64,000 nt of DNA, from positions 124,001 through 188,000 of the forward strand of contig NZ_JACMYD010000004.1 of assembly GCF_014267345.1 (NCBI RefSeq), read 5' to 3'. The notes below the pieces were generated by a model. The model was given only the letters and a program-made list of their open reading frames with translations. It had not been told where the DNA came from and ran no database searches. Shown piece by piece: positions 44,086-53,922 of the stretch; positions within the stretch are counted from its first letter, which is position 1, and each line of letters opens with the position of its first letter. This DNA comes from Corynebacterium sp. zg-331. GTDB taxonomy: Bacteria; Actinomycetota; Actinomycetes; Mycobacteriales; Mycobacteriaceae. The position numbers and the translations under genes are program-made.

Positions 44086-45561
44086 ATGAGTGACATTCGC
44101 GTGAGATTCTGCCCCTCGCCCACCGGCACGCCACACGTGGGCATGGTGCGCACCGCCCTATTCAATTGGGCCTATGCCCGTCATACTGGCGGACGGATGG
44201 TGTTCCGCATCGAGGACACGGACGCTGCGCGTGATTCCGAGGAGTCCTACCAGGCCATCATCGAGTCTCTGCGCTGGCTGGGGTTGGACTGGGACGAGGG
44301 GATCGACGTGGGTGGTCCGCAGGAACCCTACCGCCAGTCGCAGCGCATGGAGATTTATGCGGAGGTACTCAAAAAGCTTATCGACGCCGGCGAGGTGTAC
44401 CCCGCGTATTCCACCGCCGAGGAGGTCAAGGAACGCCACCTCGCCGCCGGGCGCGATCCGCAACTTGGCTACGACAACTTCGACCGCGACCTCACCGAGG
44501 AGCAGATCAAGGCCTTCGAGGCCGAGGGGCGCAAGCCCGTGTGGCGCCTGCGCATGCCGGATCACGACTGGTCCTGGCACGACCTGGTGCGCGGGGACAT
44601 GATCTTCAAGGCGGAGACGCAGCCCGACTACGTGGTGGCGCGCTCCAACGGCCAGCCGCTCTATACCTTGGTCAATCCGGTGGACGATGCCCTCATGGGG
44701 ATCACCCACGTGCTGCGCGGCGAGGATCTGCTTTCCTCTACCCCCCGTCAGCTGGCCCTCTACGAGGCGTTGATCCGCATCGGGGTGGCCGATGCGGTGC
44801 CGCAGTTTGCGCACCTGCCCTTCGTCATGGGGGAGGGCAACAAGAAGCTCTCCAAGCGCGATCCCGAGTCCAACCTCTTCAACCACGTGGAGGCGGGCAT
44901 CATCCCGGAGGGCATGCTCAACTATCTGGCGCTGCTGGGCTGGTCTTTGTCCGCGGACAAAGACATTTTCTCCCGCGAGGAGATGGTGGCCGCCTTCGAC
45001 GTAGCCGACGTGCTGGGCAACCCGGCCCGCTTCGATCAAAAGAAGCTAGAGTCCATCAACGCCGATCAGATTCGGCTGCTCGATCCCGCCGACTTCCGCG
45101 AGCGTCTGCGCGTTTACCTCACCGACCATACGGACTTTCCAGTGGACTATCCGGAGGAGAAGCTCGCCTTTGCCGCCGAGCTGGTGCATACCCGCATCAA
45201 GACCCTCGGCGATGCCTATGGTCTGTTGCGGTTCCTCGTGGTGGCCGACGACGCCCTGGTGCTTGACGAGAAGGCCGCGCGCAAGAACCTCAAGGAGGAT
45301 GCCGCCTCGGTGTTGGATACATCCATCGAGCGCCTGACGGCCCTGGGGGAGTGGACCCACCCGGAGATCGAGAAGACGTTGTCCGCAGCCTTGATCGAGG
45401 AGATGGGACTCAAGCCCCGTAAGGCCTACGGCGCGCTGCGGGTGGGCATCACGGGTGCGGCGGTGTCCCCGCCGCTGTTCGAATCGATGGAGCTGCTGGG
45501 CAAAGATTCCACCCTGGCTCGGCTTCGAGCCGCGCGCGAGCGAACTCCCTTTAGCGTCTAA
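44086..45561 (+). CDS. gltX: Glutamyl-tRNA synthetase
   Basis: A 491-residue class I synthetase. The HIGH-like motif is in [20 protein letters not shown] and the KMSKS-like motif is [13 protein letters not shown]. Because the window carries gatCAB and no glnS, it is probably non-discriminating, charging both tRNA-Glu and tRNA-Gln with glutamate. TGAAAT (44074-44079), preceded by a TGTG extension, lies 6 nt before the ATG, which suggests a leaderless message. tRNA-Gln and tRNA-Glu genes follow directly. Confidence 0.96.
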   Translation: MSDIRVRFCPSPTGTPHVGMVRTALFNWAYARHTGGRMVFRIEDTDAARDSEESYQAIIESLRWLGLDWDEGIDVGGPQEPYRQSQRMEIYAEVLKKLIDAGEVYPAYSTAEEVKERHLAAGRDPQLGYDNFDRDLTEEQIKAFEAEGRKPVWRLRMPDHDWSWHDLVRGDMIFKAETQPDYVVARSNGQPLYTLVNPVDDALMGITHVLRGEDLLSSTPRQLALYEALIRIGVADAVPQFAHLPFVMGEGNKKLSKRDPESNLFNHVEAGIIPEGMLNYLALLGWSLSADKDIFSREEMVAAFDVADVLGNPARFDQKKLESINADQIRLLDPADFRERLRVYLTDHTDFPVDYPEEKLAFAAELVHTRIKTLGDAYGLLRFLVVADDALVLDEKAARKNLKEDAASVLDTSIERLTALGEWTHPEIEKTLSAALIEEMGLKPRKAYGALRVGITGAAVSPPLFESMELLGKDSTLARLRAARERTPFSV

Positions 45562-45584
45562 GAAAAGCGCTTCTAGCTGGTAGT

Positions 45585-45614
45585 TTGTTCCTTTTGTGGC
45601 GTTGTGGTTATAGT
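45585..45614 (+). promoter_or_regulatory. tRNA-Gln/tRNA-Glu promoter
   Basis: TTGTTC (45585-45590) and TATAGT (45609-45614) are separated by 18 bp, about 43 bp upstream of the tRNA-Gln gene. The spacing and -10 are good matches to a housekeeping promoter. Confidence 0.6.
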
Positions 45615-45656
45615 GTTTCCCGTTGCACGGCGCGAAACGCCGCCGGGAAGCAACAA

Positions 45657-45728
45657 TGGCCTATGGTGTAATTGGCAACACTACGGTTTCTGGTACCGTC
45701 ATTCTAGGTTCGAGTCCTGGTAGGCCAG
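45657..45728 (+). tRNA. tRNA-Gln (anticodon CUG)
   Basis: The acceptor stem TGGCCTA pairs with TAGGCCA over 7 bp. The anticodon arm ACGGT-TTCTGGT-ACCGT gives anticodon CTG, and the T-arm GGTTCGAGTCC is standard. CCA is not encoded. It is the first gene after gltX and precedes tRNA-Glu by 18 bp. Confidence 0.95.
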
Positions 45729-45746
45729 CAGCGATTTTATCGCCGC

Positions 45747-45819
45747 GCCCCGTTCGTCTAGTGGCCTAGGACGCCGGCCTCTCACGCCGGTAACACGGGT
45801 TCAAATCCCGTACGGGGTA
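45747..45819 (+). tRNA. tRNA-Glu (anticodon CUC), copy 1
   Basis: Acceptor GCCCCGT/ACGGGGT (with a terminal G-U pair), anticodon arm CCGGC-CTCTCAC-GCCGG giving CTC, and T-arm GGGTTCAAATCCC. The sequence is identical over all 73 nt to the copy at 46405-46477. Confidence 0.95.
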
Positions 45820-45825
45820 CTTCTG

Positions 45826-45857
45826 ATCCCCCACCGATATTCTCGGTGGGGGATTTT
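45826..45857 (+). terminator. Intrinsic terminator after tRNA-Glu copy 1
   Basis: A 12-bp perfect stem (ATCCCCCACCGA with TCGGTGGGGGAT), 5-nt loop, followed by TTTT. It ends the tRNA-Gln/tRNA-Glu transcript. Confidence 0.9.
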
Positions 45858-45977
45858 CCGTATCCGCATGTTCCCTAGGTTCCCCTATCACCTGTGCCGG
45901 TACGGTGCCGTTTCCGCCGAAGCACCCCGGAGCGCAACGCTACCAACCCGCCGCAGGCGCTCCCGGAGACGCTTGGC

Positions 45978-46427
45978 ATGAGTCCGGAGAACACCCACCC
46001 ATGCCATCTATTCTTATCCGGGCAACGAGCGGCCCTACGTGAGCTTTGTCCTTCGCTTCGTCTTTTCCAGTTCCTTCGCCGTGTCGTACTGCGTGGTGGC
46101 GGAGTGTTAGCCCGCGATCGAGGCGTGGTTGTCTCCGCGACCTTGCGCGTGGGCCTCATGCCGATGTTCGGGGTGGTACCCGCGCCCTGGGATCGGCTCC
46201 TGGGTGAGCATGCCTCGGAGCGCTTCGGGCACATCGTGTGGATGTGGAGCATTGAGATCGTGCGGCGAGATCTGCGCAATCGGATCACGGAGTGCCTGGA
46301 TGCAGGGGTGGCGATCCCCGCAGCGGGCTACTTTTATCGCTGTGAACAGGGGGTTTGTGTATATGTTCCTGCTTACATTATTGTAATCCGAGTCAGCGCG
46401 ACGCGCCCCGTTCGTCTAGTGGCCTAG
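45978..46427 (+). CDS. Hypothetical or decayed ORF between tRNA-Glu copies
   Basis: A 149-codon frame from ATG 45978 that continues into the second tRNA-Glu gene, stopping at 46427 inside it. Between about 46120 and 46340 third codon positions are strongly GC-rich and the translation (SATLRVGLMPMFGVVPAPWDR...) is protein-like. Before and after that segment the coding character is poor. No ribosome binding site or known domain is seen. A fragment of a once longer gene is at least as likely as an intact gene. Confidence 0.3.
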   Translation: MSPENTHPCHLFLSGQRAALRELCPSLRLFQFLRRVVLRGGGVLARDRGVVVSATLRVGLMPMFGVVPAPWDRLLGEHASERFGHIVWMWSIEIVRRDLRNRITECLDAGVAIPAAGYFYRCEQGVCVYVPAYIIVIRVSATRPVRLVA

Positions 46428-46477
46428 GACGCCGGCCTCTCACGCCGGTAACACGGGTTCAAATCCCGTACGGGGTA
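46405..46477 (+). tRNA. tRNA-Glu (anticodon CUC), copy 2
   Basis: Identical over 73 nt to copy 1 at 45747-45819, with the same CGC immediately before it. It has its own terminator just downstream. No separate promoter with good -10/-35 boxes is evident within the preceding 100 bp. Confidence 0.95.
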
Positions 46478-46483
46478 CAGTAT

Positions 46484-46517
46484 AAAGCCGCGATCTCTTT
46501 GTGGAGGTCGCGGCTTT
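46484..46517 (+). terminator. Intrinsic terminator after tRNA-Glu copy 2
   Basis: The stem AAAGCCGCGATCTC (46484-46497) pairs with GAGGTCGCGGCTTT (46504-46517) with one T-G wobble and a 6-nt loop; its end supplies the T-run. It differs in sequence from the terminator after copy 1. Confidence 0.85.
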
Positions 46518-46974
46518 AATTGTGCTTTCACGCTCCGTGGAGTTGCGCCGTGTGTTATGCGATGGTCACCGAGAGATAGTGAGCATTCTGCTTATGAACG
46601 GCCCACCCGGTTTGAAGGCTCCCTAAACCGCGCCGCCGCGCGGTGGACGTGGAAAAATACGCCGGTGAGGTCTTTGACGTGGGACTGAACTAGCAATCGT
46701 TGCTCCTCGGCGATGGCTCCCGCTCGACTCTCAGCATTCCCGACGGCCCTGGCGCCACGATGGCGGGTGGCACGTTCATGGCTCCGCCACCTGGAACGCT
46801 CCGAGGGTGGCCTTCGGCACCCCGGATGATTCCGCATTCCGGGGGTATAGTGCCGTCTGGGCCGTCGCATTTTTGGGGAGACGGGTCGGGAAATGCGGTT
46901 TTTAGGTTTCGTATCCTTTCAGCTCCTTCCCGGGTTTACATAGGGGTCTCTCCCTTCGTCTAAAGTAGTGCGGT
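46518..46974. other. 457-bp stretch without a convincing gene
   Basis: Short frames exist on both strands (for example 46700-46963 plus and 46592-46870 minus), but none has a ribosome binding site, a suitable -10 or recognisable protein similarity. The last 15 bp hold the esterase promoter (TAAAGT at 46961-46966). Confidence 0.5.
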
Positions 46975-47850
46975 GTGAAGCGCCTTCAATCTGCCGTCGC
47001 CGCCCTCGCGGCCAGCGTATCTCTTCTTATCGCAGGTAACGTCAGCGCCTCGGCGCTGGAATTTCCCGCCGAGTTGAGCTCCCTGCCGCAGCAGCTGCTC
47101 GGCGGGGAACTCCGCGAGATTACCGTGCCGGTGCCCAACGGTCCGGATCGCAGCTACCTCGTGAGCGTGAGCCGCAACTATAACCCGCTCAAGCCCACCC
47201 CGGTGCTTCTCGCCTTTGGTGGCTGGGGCGATAGCCCGGAGAAGTTCCGTGCCTATTCCGGATACGCCAACTCCGGAGCGGCGGACGAGGCCATCGTCAT
47301 CTACCCGCGAGGGGTGGAAAATGCCTGGGCCGGAGGCCCCTATGCCAAGACCACCGCGGAGCAGGACATCGCGGTGGTGCGGCAGATCGTGGATCAGGTC
47401 TCCCTGGTGCTCAATGTGGATCGCAGCCGCGTGTATGCGGCGGGCATGTCCAACGGAGGGGGCATGGCGGCCACCCTAGGGTGCAAGGCACCGGACCTGG
47501 TGGCGGGCGTGGCGGTGGTCTCCGGAGCGTATTACCTGCCCACTAACGAGGGATGTTCCTCCGCGGCGGTGCCGTTTATGGATATTCATGGTGATGCGGA
47601 TGCGGTGGTGCCCTACGAGGGTGGCTCTCGCCACGGCGCGGCGGTGGCTCGCGTGAGGGATGTGGTGGCCTCGTATGCTTCCCGCAACGGTTGCACGGAG
47701 CAGAATCGCCATGGCGCCGACGTCTCCCACGTGGGCTGCGTGAAGCAGGTGGAGGAGGTGCTGGTTCCCGGGGGTGGGCACGAATGGTACTCCAGCCCGA
47801 ACGCGGCGGAGATGACCTGGAACTTTCTCAAGGGCCAGCGCAAGGCGTAG
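46975..47850 (+). CDS. Secreted esterase, PHB depolymerase/LpqC-like family
   Basis: A 291-residue protein with a clear Sec signal peptide (MKRLQSAVAALAASVSLLIAG..., cleavage likely after ASA near residue 26). The alpha/beta-hydrolase domain has the nucleophile elbow AGMSNGGGMAATLG, the DIHGDADAVVPYEGG segment with the acidic residue, and GGGHEWYSS with the catalytic histidine. Relatives include feruloyl esterases and polyhydroxybutyrate depolymerases; the substrate is not known. GTG 46975 has TAAAGT 8 nt upstream and no ribosome binding site, so it is probably leaderless. Confidence 0.88.
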   Translation: MKRLQSAVAALAASVSLLIAGNVSASALEFPAELSSLPQQLLGGELREITVPVPNGPDRSYLVSVSRNYNPLKPTPVLLAFGGWGDSPEKFRAYSGYANSGAADEAIVIYPRGVENAWAGGPYAKTTAEQDIAVVRQIVDQVSLVLNVDRSRVYAAGMSNGGGMAATLGCKAPDLVAGVAVVSGAYYLPTNEGCSSAAVPFMDIHGDADAVVPYEGGSRHGAAVARVRDVVASYASRNGCTEQNRHGADVSHVGCVKQVEEVLVPGGGHEWYSSPNAAEMTWNFLKGQRKA

Positions 47851-47861
47851 CGGTCAGGCGG

Positions 47862-48569
47862 CTAGAGGGCCTCGGAGAGGCGGCGGGCGGAGTCGAGGAT
47901 CGTGGTTCCCCACAGTTCCCCGGGGCTAGGTCGCAGTCGCTCGGAGACCCCGGAGAGGGAGAGGACGGCGAGGAACTCCCCGGCAGAATTGTTGATGGGG
48001 GCGGACAAGCTGGCCAACCCCACCTCGCGTTCTCCGACGGAATCCGCCCAGCCGCGCGCCTTGACCTCATCGAGTGCGGCGGCGTCGAAGGAAGCCTGGG
48101 GGAGGATGCTCTCGCGCAGCTCGGGGGAGGCGTAAGCGAGAAAGACCTTGGCGGCGGAACCCGCAGTCAGCGGCATTCGCGAACCGATGGGCACCGTGTT
48201 CCGCAGCCCGGAGGAGGGCTCCAGGGCGGCGATGCACGTGCGCGAGGTGCCGGTGAGCTGGTAGAGCTGCACGGATTCCCCGGTGTGCTCCATCAGGGCG
48301 GCCATTGTGGGGGTGGCGGCGTCGATCAGCTGATTTTTGGAGCGTGCCCCGATGGCGGTGAGGGTGGGGCCGATGGTCCACTTTCCCTCGTTGGTGCGGG
48401 CCAGGATGCGGTGAGCCTCGAGGGCCGTGGCTAGTCGGTGCGCGGTGGCCCGGGGCAAGTCGGTGGCCTCGCAGAGCTCGGTGAGATTGCGGGGTTGATG
48501 TGCCACTGTCACCATGATGGAGACGGCTCGGTCGAGCACCTTGATCCCGGAGGCGTCGTAATGTCCCAT
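47862..48569 (-). CDS. ltbR: IclR-family regulator of leucine genes (LtbR-type)
   Basis: A 235-residue IclR protein: winged helix-turn-helix at 10-65 (NLTELCEATDLPRATAHRLATAL) and a ligand-binding domain at 75-235. It is divergent from leuCD, exactly where C. glutamicum has LtbR, the repressor of leuB, leuCD and trp genes, so the same role is inferred. TAGGAT on its strand (48576-48581) is 6 nt before the ATG, giving a leaderless message. A CCATAGTACGG sequence in its own promoter region (about 48587-48598) resembles half of an LtbR site and hints at autoregulation. Confidence 0.9.
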   Translation of the reverse strand: MGHYDASGIKVLDRAVSIMVTVAHQPRNLTELCEATDLPRATAHRLATALEAHRILARTNEGKWTIGPTLTAIGARSKNQLIDAATPTMAALMEHTGESVQLYQLTGTSRTCIAALEPSSGLRNTVPIGSRMPLTAGSAAKVFLAYASPELRESILPQASFDAAALDEVKARGWADSVGEREVGLASLSAPINNSAGEFLAVLSLSGVSERLRPSPGELWGTTILDSARRLSEAL

Positions 48570-48639
48570 GCTGCGATCCTATCATTCCGTACTATGGGAA
48601 GTTAGGGTAGGGTAAGGTGTGGGGAGAGCGGGAATGGAC

Positions 48640-48682
48640 TATGGTATCTCACATAGTGACATACTGGTTTCACATAATGAAA
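48640..48682 (+). promoter_or_regulatory. leuCD promoter with two LtbR-like operators
   Basis: TATGGT (48640-48645) is the probable -10. TCAC-ATA-GTGA at 48649-48659 overlaps the expected transcription start, and TTTCA-CATAA-TGAAA at 48668-48682 follows at a spacing of about 20 bp between centres. Both are palindromic and share the CACATArTGA core of known LtbR sites. An AACAGGAG ribosome binding site for leuC comes after. Confidence 0.75.
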
Positions 48683-48695
48683 CAGGAGCGCCATC

Positions 48696-50117
48696 ATGAG
48701 TGAGAAGCTGACGCTGGCCGAGAAGGTCTGGCGGGATCACATCGTCTCCCCGGGCAAGGACGGGGAACCCGACCTCATCTATATCGACCTGCAACTCCTT
48801 CACGAGGTGACTTCCCCGCAGGCCTTCGATGGCCTGCGCATGGCCGGGCGCAAGATCAGGCGCCCCGACCTGCACCTGGCCACCGAGGATCATAACGTGC
48901 CCACCAAGGGGGTGATCGGCGGTAACCTGCTCGACATTGCGGATCAGACCTCGCGCACGCAGGTGGCTACCCTGCGCAAGAACTGCGAGGAGTTCGGCAT
49001 TCGCCTGCACCCCATGGGCGACGTGCGCCAGGGCATCGTGCACACCGTGGGCCCACAATTGGGGGCCACGCAGCCCGGTATGACCATCGTGTGCGGCGAT
49101 TCGCACACCTCCACCCACGGGGCCTTCGGCTCCATCGCCATGGGGATCGGTACCTCCGAGGTGGAGCACGTGATGGCCACCCAGACGCTCTCCCTCAAGC
49201 CCTTCAAGACGATGGCCATCGAGGTCTCCGGGACGCTGCAGCCGGGGGTTACCGCCAAGGACCTGATCCTGACGATCATCGCCAAGATCGGTACCGGCGG
49301 GGGACAGGGGCACATCATCGAGTATCGGGGTGAGGCCATCCGCCAGCTCTCGATGGAGGCCCGCATGACCATCTGCAACATGTCGATCGAGGCCGGTGCG
49401 CGCGCGGGCATGATCGCCCCGGATGAGACGACCTTCGAGTACGTCAAGGGCCGCGAGCTGGCGCCTACCGGCGGGGAGTGGGAGGCCGCGGTGGAGTATT
49501 GGAAGACCCTGCCCACGGACGAGGGTGCGACCTTCGACACCGTGGTGCACATCGACGGCGACGCCCTGACCCCGTTCGTGACCTGGGGAACCAATCCCGG
49601 TCAGGGGCTGCCTCTGTCCGCCAGCGTCCCGGATCCGGAAGATTTTAGTAACGAGGCCGAGAAGGCCGCGGCCGCCAAGGCCCTGGACTACATGGATCTG
49701 ACCCCCGGTACCCCGCTGCGCGAGATCACCATCGACACGGTGTTCCTGGGTTCGTGTACCAACGCCCGCATCGAGGATCTGCGTGCCGCCGCGGATATCC
49801 TGCGCGGGCGACGGATAGCCCAAGGGTTGCGGATGATGGTGGTGCCCTCCTCCACGATGGTGAAGCAGCAAGCGGAAAAGGAGGGCCTGGACAGGGTGTT
49901 CCTGGAAGCCGGCGCGGAGTGGCGCACGGCGGGCTGCTCGATGTGCCTGGGAATGAATCCGGATCAGCTCAAACCGGGGGAGCGCTCGGCCTCCACCTCA
50001 AATCGTAACTTCGAGGGCCGCCAGGGTCCCGGCGGGCGAACCCACCTGGTCTCGCCTCCGGTGGCGGCGGCCACGGCCATCGCCGGACACCTGGCCAGCC
50101 CGGCGGACATCGCGTAG
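48696..50117 (+). CDS. leuC: 3-isopropylmalate dehydratase large subunit
   Basis: A 473-residue aconitase-family subunit isomerising isopropylmalate in leucine synthesis. The three 4Fe-4S cysteines are C354 ([12 protein letters not shown]), C414 and C417 ([13 protein letters not shown]). [20 protein letters not shown] is also typical. It forms an operon with leuD, 20 bp downstream, behind the LtbR-type operators. Confidence 0.97.
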   Translation: MSEKLTLAEKVWRDHIVSPGKDGEPDLIYIDLQLLHEVTSPQAFDGLRMAGRKIRRPDLHLATEDHNVPTKGVIGGNLLDIADQTSRTQVATLRKNCEEFGIRLHPMGDVRQGIVHTVGPQLGATQPGMTIVCGDSHTSTHGAFGSIAMGIGTSEVEHVMATQTLSLKPFKTMAIEVSGTLQPGVTAKDLILTIIAKIGTGGGQGHIIEYRGEAIRQLSMEARMTICNMSIEAGARAGMIAPDETTFEYVKGRELAPTGGEWEAAVEYWKTLPTDEGATFDTVVHIDGDALTPFVTWGTNPGQGLPLSASVPDPEDFSNEAEKAAAAKALDYMDLTPGTPLREITIDTVFLGSCTNARIEDLRAAADILRGRRIAQGLRMMVVPSSTMVKQQAEKEGLDRVFLEAGAEWRTAGCSMCLGMNPDQLKPGERSASTSNRNFEGRQGPGGRTHLVSPPVAAATAIAGHLASPADIA

Positions 50118-50137
50118 CGCAAGAGAGGATATGGATC

Positions 50138-50743
50138 ATGGAAAAGTTCACCACCCACACCGGTGTGGGCGTGCCCCTGCAGCGCAGCAACGTGGACACG
50201 GATCAGATCGTCCCGGCCGTGTACCTCAAGCGCGTCACCCGCACCGGCTTTGAGGACGGTCTTTTTGCCAACTGGCGCGGCAATGATCCCGGTTTCGTGC
50301 TCAACCAGGATACCTACCGTCAAGGCTCCGTCCTGGTGGCCGGACCGGACTTCGGTACCGGTTCCTCCCGCGAGCACGCCGTGTGGGCGTTGATGGACTA
50401 CGGCTTCCGCGTGGTACTCTCCCCACGCTTTGCAGACATCTTCCGCGGTAATGCCGGTAAGGCTGGCCTGCTGGCCGGGCGGATGGAGGAAAGCGATATC
50501 GAGCTGCTCTGGAAACACATGGAGCAGGAACCCGGCCTGCCGCTGACCGTAGACCTGGAGCACCGCACTGTCACCGCGTGCAACAACGTCTATCCCTTCG
50601 AGGTAGATGACTACACCCGCTGGCGGCTCATGGAAGGGCTGGATGACATCGGTCTGACGCTGCGTAAGGAGGAGCAGATCGAGGCCTTTGAAGGCACCCG
50701 CCCCGGCTTCAAACCCAGGGTTACTTCACCGGCAGCGGGCTAG
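50138..50743 (+). CDS. leuD: 3-isopropylmalate dehydratase small subunit
   Basis: A 201-residue swivelling-domain subunit with [15 protein letters not shown] and [22 protein letters not shown]. It pairs with LeuC. The last 23 bp overlap the convergent mutT1 gene. Confidence 0.97.
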   Translation: MEKFTTHTGVGVPLQRSNVDTDQIVPAVYLKRVTRTGFEDGLFANWRGNDPGFVLNQDTYRQGSVLVAGPDFGTGSSREHAVWALMDYGFRVVLSPRFADIFRGNAGKAGLLAGRMEESDIELLWKHMEQEPGLPLTVDLEHRTVTACNNVYPFEVDDYTRWRLMEGLDDIGLTLRKEEQIEAFEGTRPGFKPRVTSPAAG

Positions 50744-51686
50744 CCAGGTACTCCGCGGCCACCAGCGCCCCCTGGCGGAAAGACAGCACCCAGCAACTGG
50801 CCTTCTTGGCCCGGATCTCGCCTAAGGGAAGGGTTCCGTTGGCCGCTAGCCAGGCCACCGCCTCGGGAATGTAGCGCCCCTGGCTCACCACCACGGAGGT
50901 ACCCCCGGCGGCGATGATGTCCTCCAGCCTGTGCTGGGCGCGGGTCATCGAGGTGGCCCATCCCTGGTCGCCGTACAAGGCATCGACGGTGACGTCCAGG
51001 CCGAGCTCGTCGGCCAGGGGAGCGGTGGTGAGTTGGCAGCGTTCGGGGTGGGCGCTGTAGAAGGCGTCTGGCCGATAGACAAGGAGCATGGGCACGAGCA
51101 TTTCGGCCTGGCGGCGGCCCTTCTTATCGAGGGGGCGGCGATCGTCGTCCCCGCCCCAGTTGCGCCGTTGATGGGCGTGGCCGTGACGCACCAGGATGAT
51201 TCGGGAGGTGGCGCGAGCGCGAAGGCATGTGGCAGCGGTGCGCATCACCTCCACGTCTACGTCGTAACTGAGTAGCCGCTGGGCGACCTCGACGGTCACC
51301 CAGCGCAGCTCATCTACCTCCTCGTTGGCCAGAAATCCCCCGCCGGTCACGTGGGCCGTCCAGTAGTACACCACTTTGGTGCGCCCCTTGACGGGGTAGG
51401 TCACTGTGCCCAGGAGCTGATCCAACACCGGTTGGTAGCCGGTTTCCTCCCAAATCTCGCGGGCGGCGGTGGCCGGCAGGGACTCCCCCGGATCCACCTT
51501 CCCCTTGGGTAGCGACCAGTCGTCGTAATGGGGCCGGTGTACCACGGCGACCTGTAGCTCGCCTTCCTCTTCGCGCCAGAGCACGGCGCCGGCGGCCAGG
51601 GTGGCCTTGGGAAACTCCCCGGCGGGGTCCTTAGGAATGCTGTGGTATCTACCCGAAAGATGCGTGGAGGTGGAATGCGTGGTCAT
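50721..51686 (-). CDS. mutT1: MutT1-like Nudix hydrolase fused to a histidine phosphatase domain
   Basis: A 321-residue two-domain protein. The Nudix domain (about 28-150) has the full Nudix box beginning [21 protein letters not shown]. The histidine phosphatase domain (165-320) starts [13 protein letters not shown] with the RHG catalytic histidine. Mycobacterial MutT1 has this architecture, lies next to leuD, and removes 8-oxo-dGTP and diadenosine polyphosphates. AGGAG precedes the ATG. Confidence 0.9.
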   Translation of the reverse strand: MTTHSTSTHLSGRYHSIPKDPAGEFPKATLAAGAVLWREEEGELQVAVVHRPHYDDWSLPKGKVDPGESLPATAAREIWEETGYQPVLDQLLGTVTYPVKGRTKVVYYWTAHVTGGGFLANEEVDELRWVTVEVAQRLLSYDVDVEVMRTAATCLRARATSRIILVRHGHAHQRRNWGGDDDRRPLDKKGRRQAEMLVPMLLVYRPDAFYSAHPERCQLTTAPLADELGLDVTVDALYGDQGWATSMTRAQHRLEDIIAAGGTSVVVSQGRYIPEAVAWLAANGTLPLGEIRAKKASCWVLSFRQGALVAAEYLASPLPVK

Positions 51687-51858
51687 AGAAAAGTTCTCCT
51701 AGTCAAGGCGTTAATATCCCCGCCCATTGTTCCTGCCTCAGCGCGGTGGCGCCACCTGAGCTACGCGGTGGGGGAGAGGGCAACATTATGCTCTAGGGGA
51801 GGACGTTACCTCGGGCACAGGCTGGGGTGGCATGGTACTGGACGAAGGGAGCAGGTGG

Positions 51859-52857
51859 ATGGTGGCGGTAGCGGTGATGGGGGCTGGGTCGTGGGGTACG
51901 ACTCTCGCCAAGGTCTTTGCGGATGCGGGCAATAGCGTGCGCCTGTGGGCCAGGCGCGAGGAAGTGGCACGCGCCATCAACGCGGAGCACCGCAACCGCG
52001 ATTACCTGCCCGATACCGTGCTCCCGAGGCAGGTTCAGGCTAGCGCGGATCCGCGCTGGGCCCTCGACCACGCGCAGATCGTGGTCCTGGGGGTACCCAG
52101 CCAGACGCTGCGGGCCAACCTTGCCCAGTGGGGCAGCGCGATTCCCGCCCGATCCACCGTGGTCAGTATCTCCAAGGGGGTGGAGATGGGCACCGGCATG
52201 CTCATGAACCAGGTGATCGAGGATGCCGGCATTGAGTCCGGGCGCATTGCCGTGCTTACCGGCCCTAATCTCGCACGGGAGATCGCCCAGGAGCAGGTGG
52301 CGGCCACGGTGATCGCCTGCTCGGATACCGCGCGTGCGGTTGAGGTGCAACAGGCGGTCTCCACGCAGTATCTGCGCCCCTACACCAATAGTGACGTGGT
52401 GGGCTGCGAGGTGGGTGGGGCATGCAAGAACGTCATCGCGGTGGCCTGCGGGATCACCACCGGGCTGGGAATGGGCTATAACACGCTGGCCACGGTCATC
52501 ACCCGGGGCCTCGCGGAGATCACCCGCCTGGGCCAGGCCCTCGGTGCGCAGCCGCGTACCTTATCCGGGCTGGCGGGCCTGGGTGATTTGGTGGCTACGT
52601 GTTCTTCCTCGCTCTCGCGCAACCACCGCTTCGGGGCCCGCCTGGGAGCTGGCGGCAGCATGGAGGAGGCGCGCAACGCCACTGGCGGCCAGGTGGCCGA
52701 GGGGGTTGTATCCTCGACGTCGATCGCGCAGCTGGCCCGTCGGTATAGCGTGGATATGCCTATTACTCAGGCGGTTCACGCGGTGTGCCACGATGGAATG
52801 TCGGTGGAGGCGATGATGTCCTCGCTGATGGAACGATCAAAGAAAGCAGAGTACTAA
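51859..52857 (+). CDS. gpsA: Glycerol-3-phosphate dehydrogenase [NAD(P)+]
   Basis: A 332-residue enzyme reducing dihydroxyacetone phosphate for phospholipid synthesis. The Rossmann loop [17 protein letters not shown] begins at residue 4, the lysine site is in [13 protein letters not shown], and [20 protein letters not shown] is conserved. ATG 51859 is preferred over ATG 51832 because it gives the usual N-terminus and GGGAG lies about 9 nt upstream. ddl follows after 6 bp. Confidence 0.95.
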   Translation: MVAVAVMGAGSWGTTLAKVFADAGNSVRLWARREEVARAINAEHRNRDYLPDTVLPRQVQASADPRWALDHAQIVVLGVPSQTLRANLAQWGSAIPARSTVVSISKGVEMGTGMLMNQVIEDAGIESGRIAVLTGPNLAREIAQEQVAATVIACSDTARAVEVQQAVSTQYLRPYTNSDVVGCEVGGACKNVIAVACGITTGLGMGYNTLATVITRGLAEITRLGQALGAQPRTLSGLAGLGDLVATCSSSLSRNHRFGARLGAGGSMEEARNATGGQVAEGVVSSTSIAQLARRYSVDMPITQAVHAVCHDGMSVEAMMSSLMERSKKAEY

Positions 52858-52863
52858 GTAATA

Positions 52864-53922
52864 ATGGCGGATAAGATTCGTGTGGCCGTAGTCTATGGCG
52901 GCAACTCCCCCGAGCACTCCATCTCCTGCATCTCCGCGGCGGCGGTGATGAGCCATCTGGACTCGCAGCGCTACGAGGTTATTCCGGTGGGGGTGACGCG
53001 CCAGGGCCGGTGGGTGGTGGGTACCACGGATCCGGCCAGGGACGCGGAGCTGCCCGAGGTCGCCGACGCCGCCGAGATCGCCCTGAGCCTCGATCCGGCC
53101 CATCGCGGGGCGCTCCGCTTCACCGATGGACGCGGCACCTATGCCACCGTCGACGTCATCTTCCCGGTCCTGCATGGCCCGCGCGGGGAGGACGGCACCG
53201 TGCAGGGTCTCTTCGAGCTGGCCGGTGTCGCCTACGTGGGTCCGGGTGTGCTGGCCTCGGCCTGCGGCATGGACAAGGAATACACCAAGAAGCTCGTGGT
53301 GTCCGCCGGCCTGCCGGTGACCGCCGAGGTGGTGTTGCACGGGGAGGAATCGCTCAGCGGTCAGGATCGGGATCGCCTCGGCCTGCCGGTGTTTGTCAAG
53401 CCCGCCCGCGGAGGTTCTTCCATCGGCATCTCCAAGGTGGAGGAGTGGGAGGATCTCGAGGCCGCCGTGGCGCTGGCCCGGCAACAGGATTCCAAGGTGA
53501 TCGTGGAGGCAGAGATCACGGGGGCGGAGGTCGAGGTGGGGGTGCTGGAGTACCCCGATGGTTCCCTGGCGGCCTCCGAACCCGCGCGCCTGATCGGCAC
53601 GGAGGATTCCGAGGAGGGTTTCTACGGCTTCGATACCAAATACCTGGATAATGTGGTCTCGGCGGAGATCCCCGCGCGGCTTCCGGCCCAGACCATCGAG
53701 AGGCTCAAGGACATGGCCCTGACCGCCTTTCGCGCCTTAAACTGCAAGGGGCTGGCCCGCGTGGACTTCTTTGTCACGGAATCGGGTCCCGTGCTCAACG
53801 AGGTCAATACGCTGCCGGGCTTTACCCCCATCTCCATGTACCCCAAGGTCTTTGCTGCCAGCGGCGTGGATTATCAGCGCCTGCTCGGCATCCTGGTGGA
53901 GACCGCCCTGGCGCGCGGCTAA
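52864..53922 (+). CDS. ddl: D-alanine--D-alanine ligase
   Basis: A 352-residue ATP-grasp ligase for peptidoglycan precursor synthesis, beginning IRVAVVYGGNSPEHSISCISA. KPARGGSSIGISKV and NEVNTLPGFTPISMYPKV (Mg-binding and substrate residues) are intact. It is in an operon with gpsA. The last 4 bp overlap the convergent DUF3515 gene. Confidence 0.96.
   Translation: MADKIRVAVVYGGNSPEHSISCISAAAVMSHLDSQRYEVIPVGVTRQGRWVVGTTDPARDAELPEVADAAEIALSLDPAHRGALRFTDGRGTYATVDVIFPVLHGPRGEDGTVQGLFELAGVAYVGPGVLASACGMDKEYTKKLVVSAGLPVTAEVVLHGEESLSGQDRDRLGLPVFVKPARGGSSIGISKVEEWEDLEAAVALARQQDSKVIVEAEITGAEVEVGVLEYPDGSLAASEPARLIGTEDSEEGFYGFDTKYLDNVVSAEIPARLPAQTIERLKDMALTAFRALNCKGLARVDFFVTESGPVLNEVNTLPGFTPISMYPKVFAASGVDYQRLLGILVETALARG

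Noticed and set aside
46592..46870. A minus-strand 92-codon frame as a possible transposase fragment
   Set aside because: No transposase motif, no inverted repeats and no ribosome binding site; Arg-rich composition is typical of a shadow frame.
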